DNA of 64,000 nt from positions 22,929,225-22,993,224 of the forward strand of contig JACBWW010000015.1 of NCBI GenBank assembly GCA_020086605.1. Direction: 5' to 3'. The notes below the pieces were generated by a model. It saw only the letters and a list, made by a program, of their open reading frames with translations. It searched no databases and had not been told where the DNA came from. The position numbers were made by a program, and so were the translations under genes. How positions within the stretch are numbered: the first letter of the stretch is position 1; each line of letters opens with the position of its first letter. The DNA is from Lanius collurio. Taxonomy: Eukaryota > Chordata > Aves > Passeriformes > Laniidae. Shown piece by piece: positions 63,031 through 64,000 of the stretch.

Positions 63031-63180
63031 CAAACCCTCTTGGCCAGAGAAGCCCCAGGAGCCCGCAGCAAATAGCTCGCCTTCAGCGAGGTGGGAGGAG
63101 CGGGCGACCGAGGGAGCAGGCGATCCCGCTCCCAGCAGCCAGATTCCTGCAGGAAAAGCCCCCCCGGAGGCCAAAAAACA

Positions 63181-64000
63181 AAGTGAACTTCAAGGTAATG
63201 CAGATAGTAATGCAGACATTTCCCCCCACCCTTCGCTTAGAAAAATCGCTTCCCACAACTGGAGGAAAAAAAAATTAAATCTGCCAATGGAGCCCAGCGT
63301 GCTGTCTCTGTCGCGCAAGGTGGTGGTTGGACAGGGCAGAAGCGAGAGGAGGAGTACCCGGAGCGAGGCAGAGGAAAGCAGATGATGGTCTGCAGGTTGC
63401 TTTTGGAGCTTGCTTTGCTGGTGGGATGCAGAGAGAGCTGGCAGCTCCAGCACCAGCCAGCACGTTGCCTAGAAATGGATCACCTAGGAGAAGGAGAGAG
63501 AGCGAGAGATAAGTGCTATCAGCCAGAGAGGGAGAAACAGAGAGAGCGAGCGAGCGCGCTTCTCTCTAATAACCACCTCCTCCCCCTATCTGCAATACAA
63601 GGGAGAAACAATATAGAGCCCTCGTCTCCCTTGAAATCTTCAACTGGGACTAAGGAACAGACATAGGCAGGAGTGCATACAACCTAAAAATACATTGGGG
63701 GAGGGGGGAGAGAGAACCTTTTTGAAGTGTTATGCTCAGTTTAAAATAAAAAATCCCAACCCACCCCATTTATTTAACCTTGCAACTTCACTGTGGGGAT
63801 CAAGTTCAAAGCTAGATGGGCACTTCTGCTTCTCAGTCTTTGACAACTGAGTCAGGGACGTTACTTGAAGGGGAACAGGCAAAAAAATCAGGGACACCTG
63901 GCCTCGAGGGGAAAACGAAGACCTAAAAATCTATTAATATTACTTTAATTATCTGTGTTCTTGATGGAATTTGCACAGTTCTTTAAAGCAATGAATTAGC
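63181..64000. other. Upstream flank of GRID2
   Basis: GC content falls away from the island. The block from about 63490 to 63560 is rich in GAGA repeats (GAGAGAGCGAGAG and similar), which can act as GAGA-factor-like or nucleosome-depleting sequence. A G-rich run sits near 63697-63709. No coding frame is convincing on either strand; the short frames here lack homology that I recognise. Confidence 0.5.

Larger units (their letters stand above)
61200..63180. promoter_or_regulatory. CpG island spanning GRID2 exon 1
   Basis: About 2 kb in which GC content and CpG frequency rise abruptly above the AT-rich surroundings, with frequent CGG, GCCG and GGGGCGG motifs. Exon 1 lies inside it; about 1.3 kb of the island extends into the start of intron 1 and about 0.6 kb lies upstream. 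CpG islands of this kind normally mark a constitutively unmethylated promoter. The long open frames on both strands here start at GTG or TTG and arise from the scarcity of stop codons in GC-rich DNA, so I do not annotate them as genes. Confidence 0.85.
62580..63180 (-). promoter_or_regulatory. GRID2: GRID2 5'UTR and promoter region
   Basis: This GC-rich stretch immediately upstream of the GRID2 start codon should hold the 5'UTR and core promoter. No ATG occurs on the minus strand between 62580 and 62837, so a transcript starting inside that interval would use the GRID2 ATG first. Two short upstream ORFs begin at 62840 and 62896, and a CA/TG-rich repeat occupies about 62951-63030. No convincing TATA box sits at a sensible distance, which fits a CpG-island promoter. 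The transcription start cannot be fixed from sequence alone. Confidence 0.6.

Noticed and set aside
62488..63174. 228-codon minus-strand frame overlapping GRID2 exon 1
   Set aside because: It begins at TTG, contains no ATG, includes the translated TG repeat as a Val/Cys run, and is in a different frame from GRID2.
1..64000. CRISPR arrays, operons, prophage or other bacterial systems
   Set aside because: The window is vertebrate intronic DNA; no regularly spaced direct repeats or prokaryotic gene organisation are present.

Overview
This window is vertebrate nuclear DNA, almost certainly from a bird. It is AT-rich and intron-like, with no operons or long ATG-started reading frames. It carries several CR1 LINE fragments of the kind that dominate bird genomes, two LTR remnants resembling known avian families, and one large CpG island near the right edge.

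The only protein-coding sequence I can support is the first coding exon of GRID2 (glutamate receptor delta-2) on the minus strand, 62492-62579. It encodes MEVF...ADSIIHIG, the signal peptide plus the first residues of the mature amino-terminal domain, and ends in a clean GTAAGG splice donor. Everything from 62491 down to position 1 is therefore read as intron 1 of GRID2, more than 62 kb without reaching exon 2. Sequence above about 62.6 kb is 5'UTR, promoter and upstream flank.

Layout by coordinate: 0.87-1.37 kb LTR remnant; 2.76-2.86 kb CR1 tail; 6.97 kb A32 tract; 8.93-9.69 kb GC-rich block and a second LTR remnant; 15.6-15.8 kb cluster of POU octamers; 16.1 kb perfect 46-bp palindrome; 20.6-21.6 kb old CR1 body (RT region, minus); 23.9-24.2 kb old CR1 3' end (plus); 25.1-25.8 kb purine-rich block; 30.17 kb CR1 tail (minus); 34.34-34.76 kb CR1 3' end (plus); 43.25-43.36 kb MIR-like ancient SINE; 61.2-63.2 kb CpG island with GRID2 exon 1; 63.2-64.0 kb upstream flank. 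The rest is intronic sequence with no recognisable gene.

No previously undescribed multi-gene system is visible. The points most worth following are regulatory or structural: an expanded-spacing REST-like element and short uORFs before the GRID2 start, a CA/TG repeat in the promoter region, the zero-loop palindrome, the octamer cluster and a few islands that look like conserved non-coding elements. Homology calls for repeats come from recognising family consensus sequences by eye, so their boundaries are approximate.
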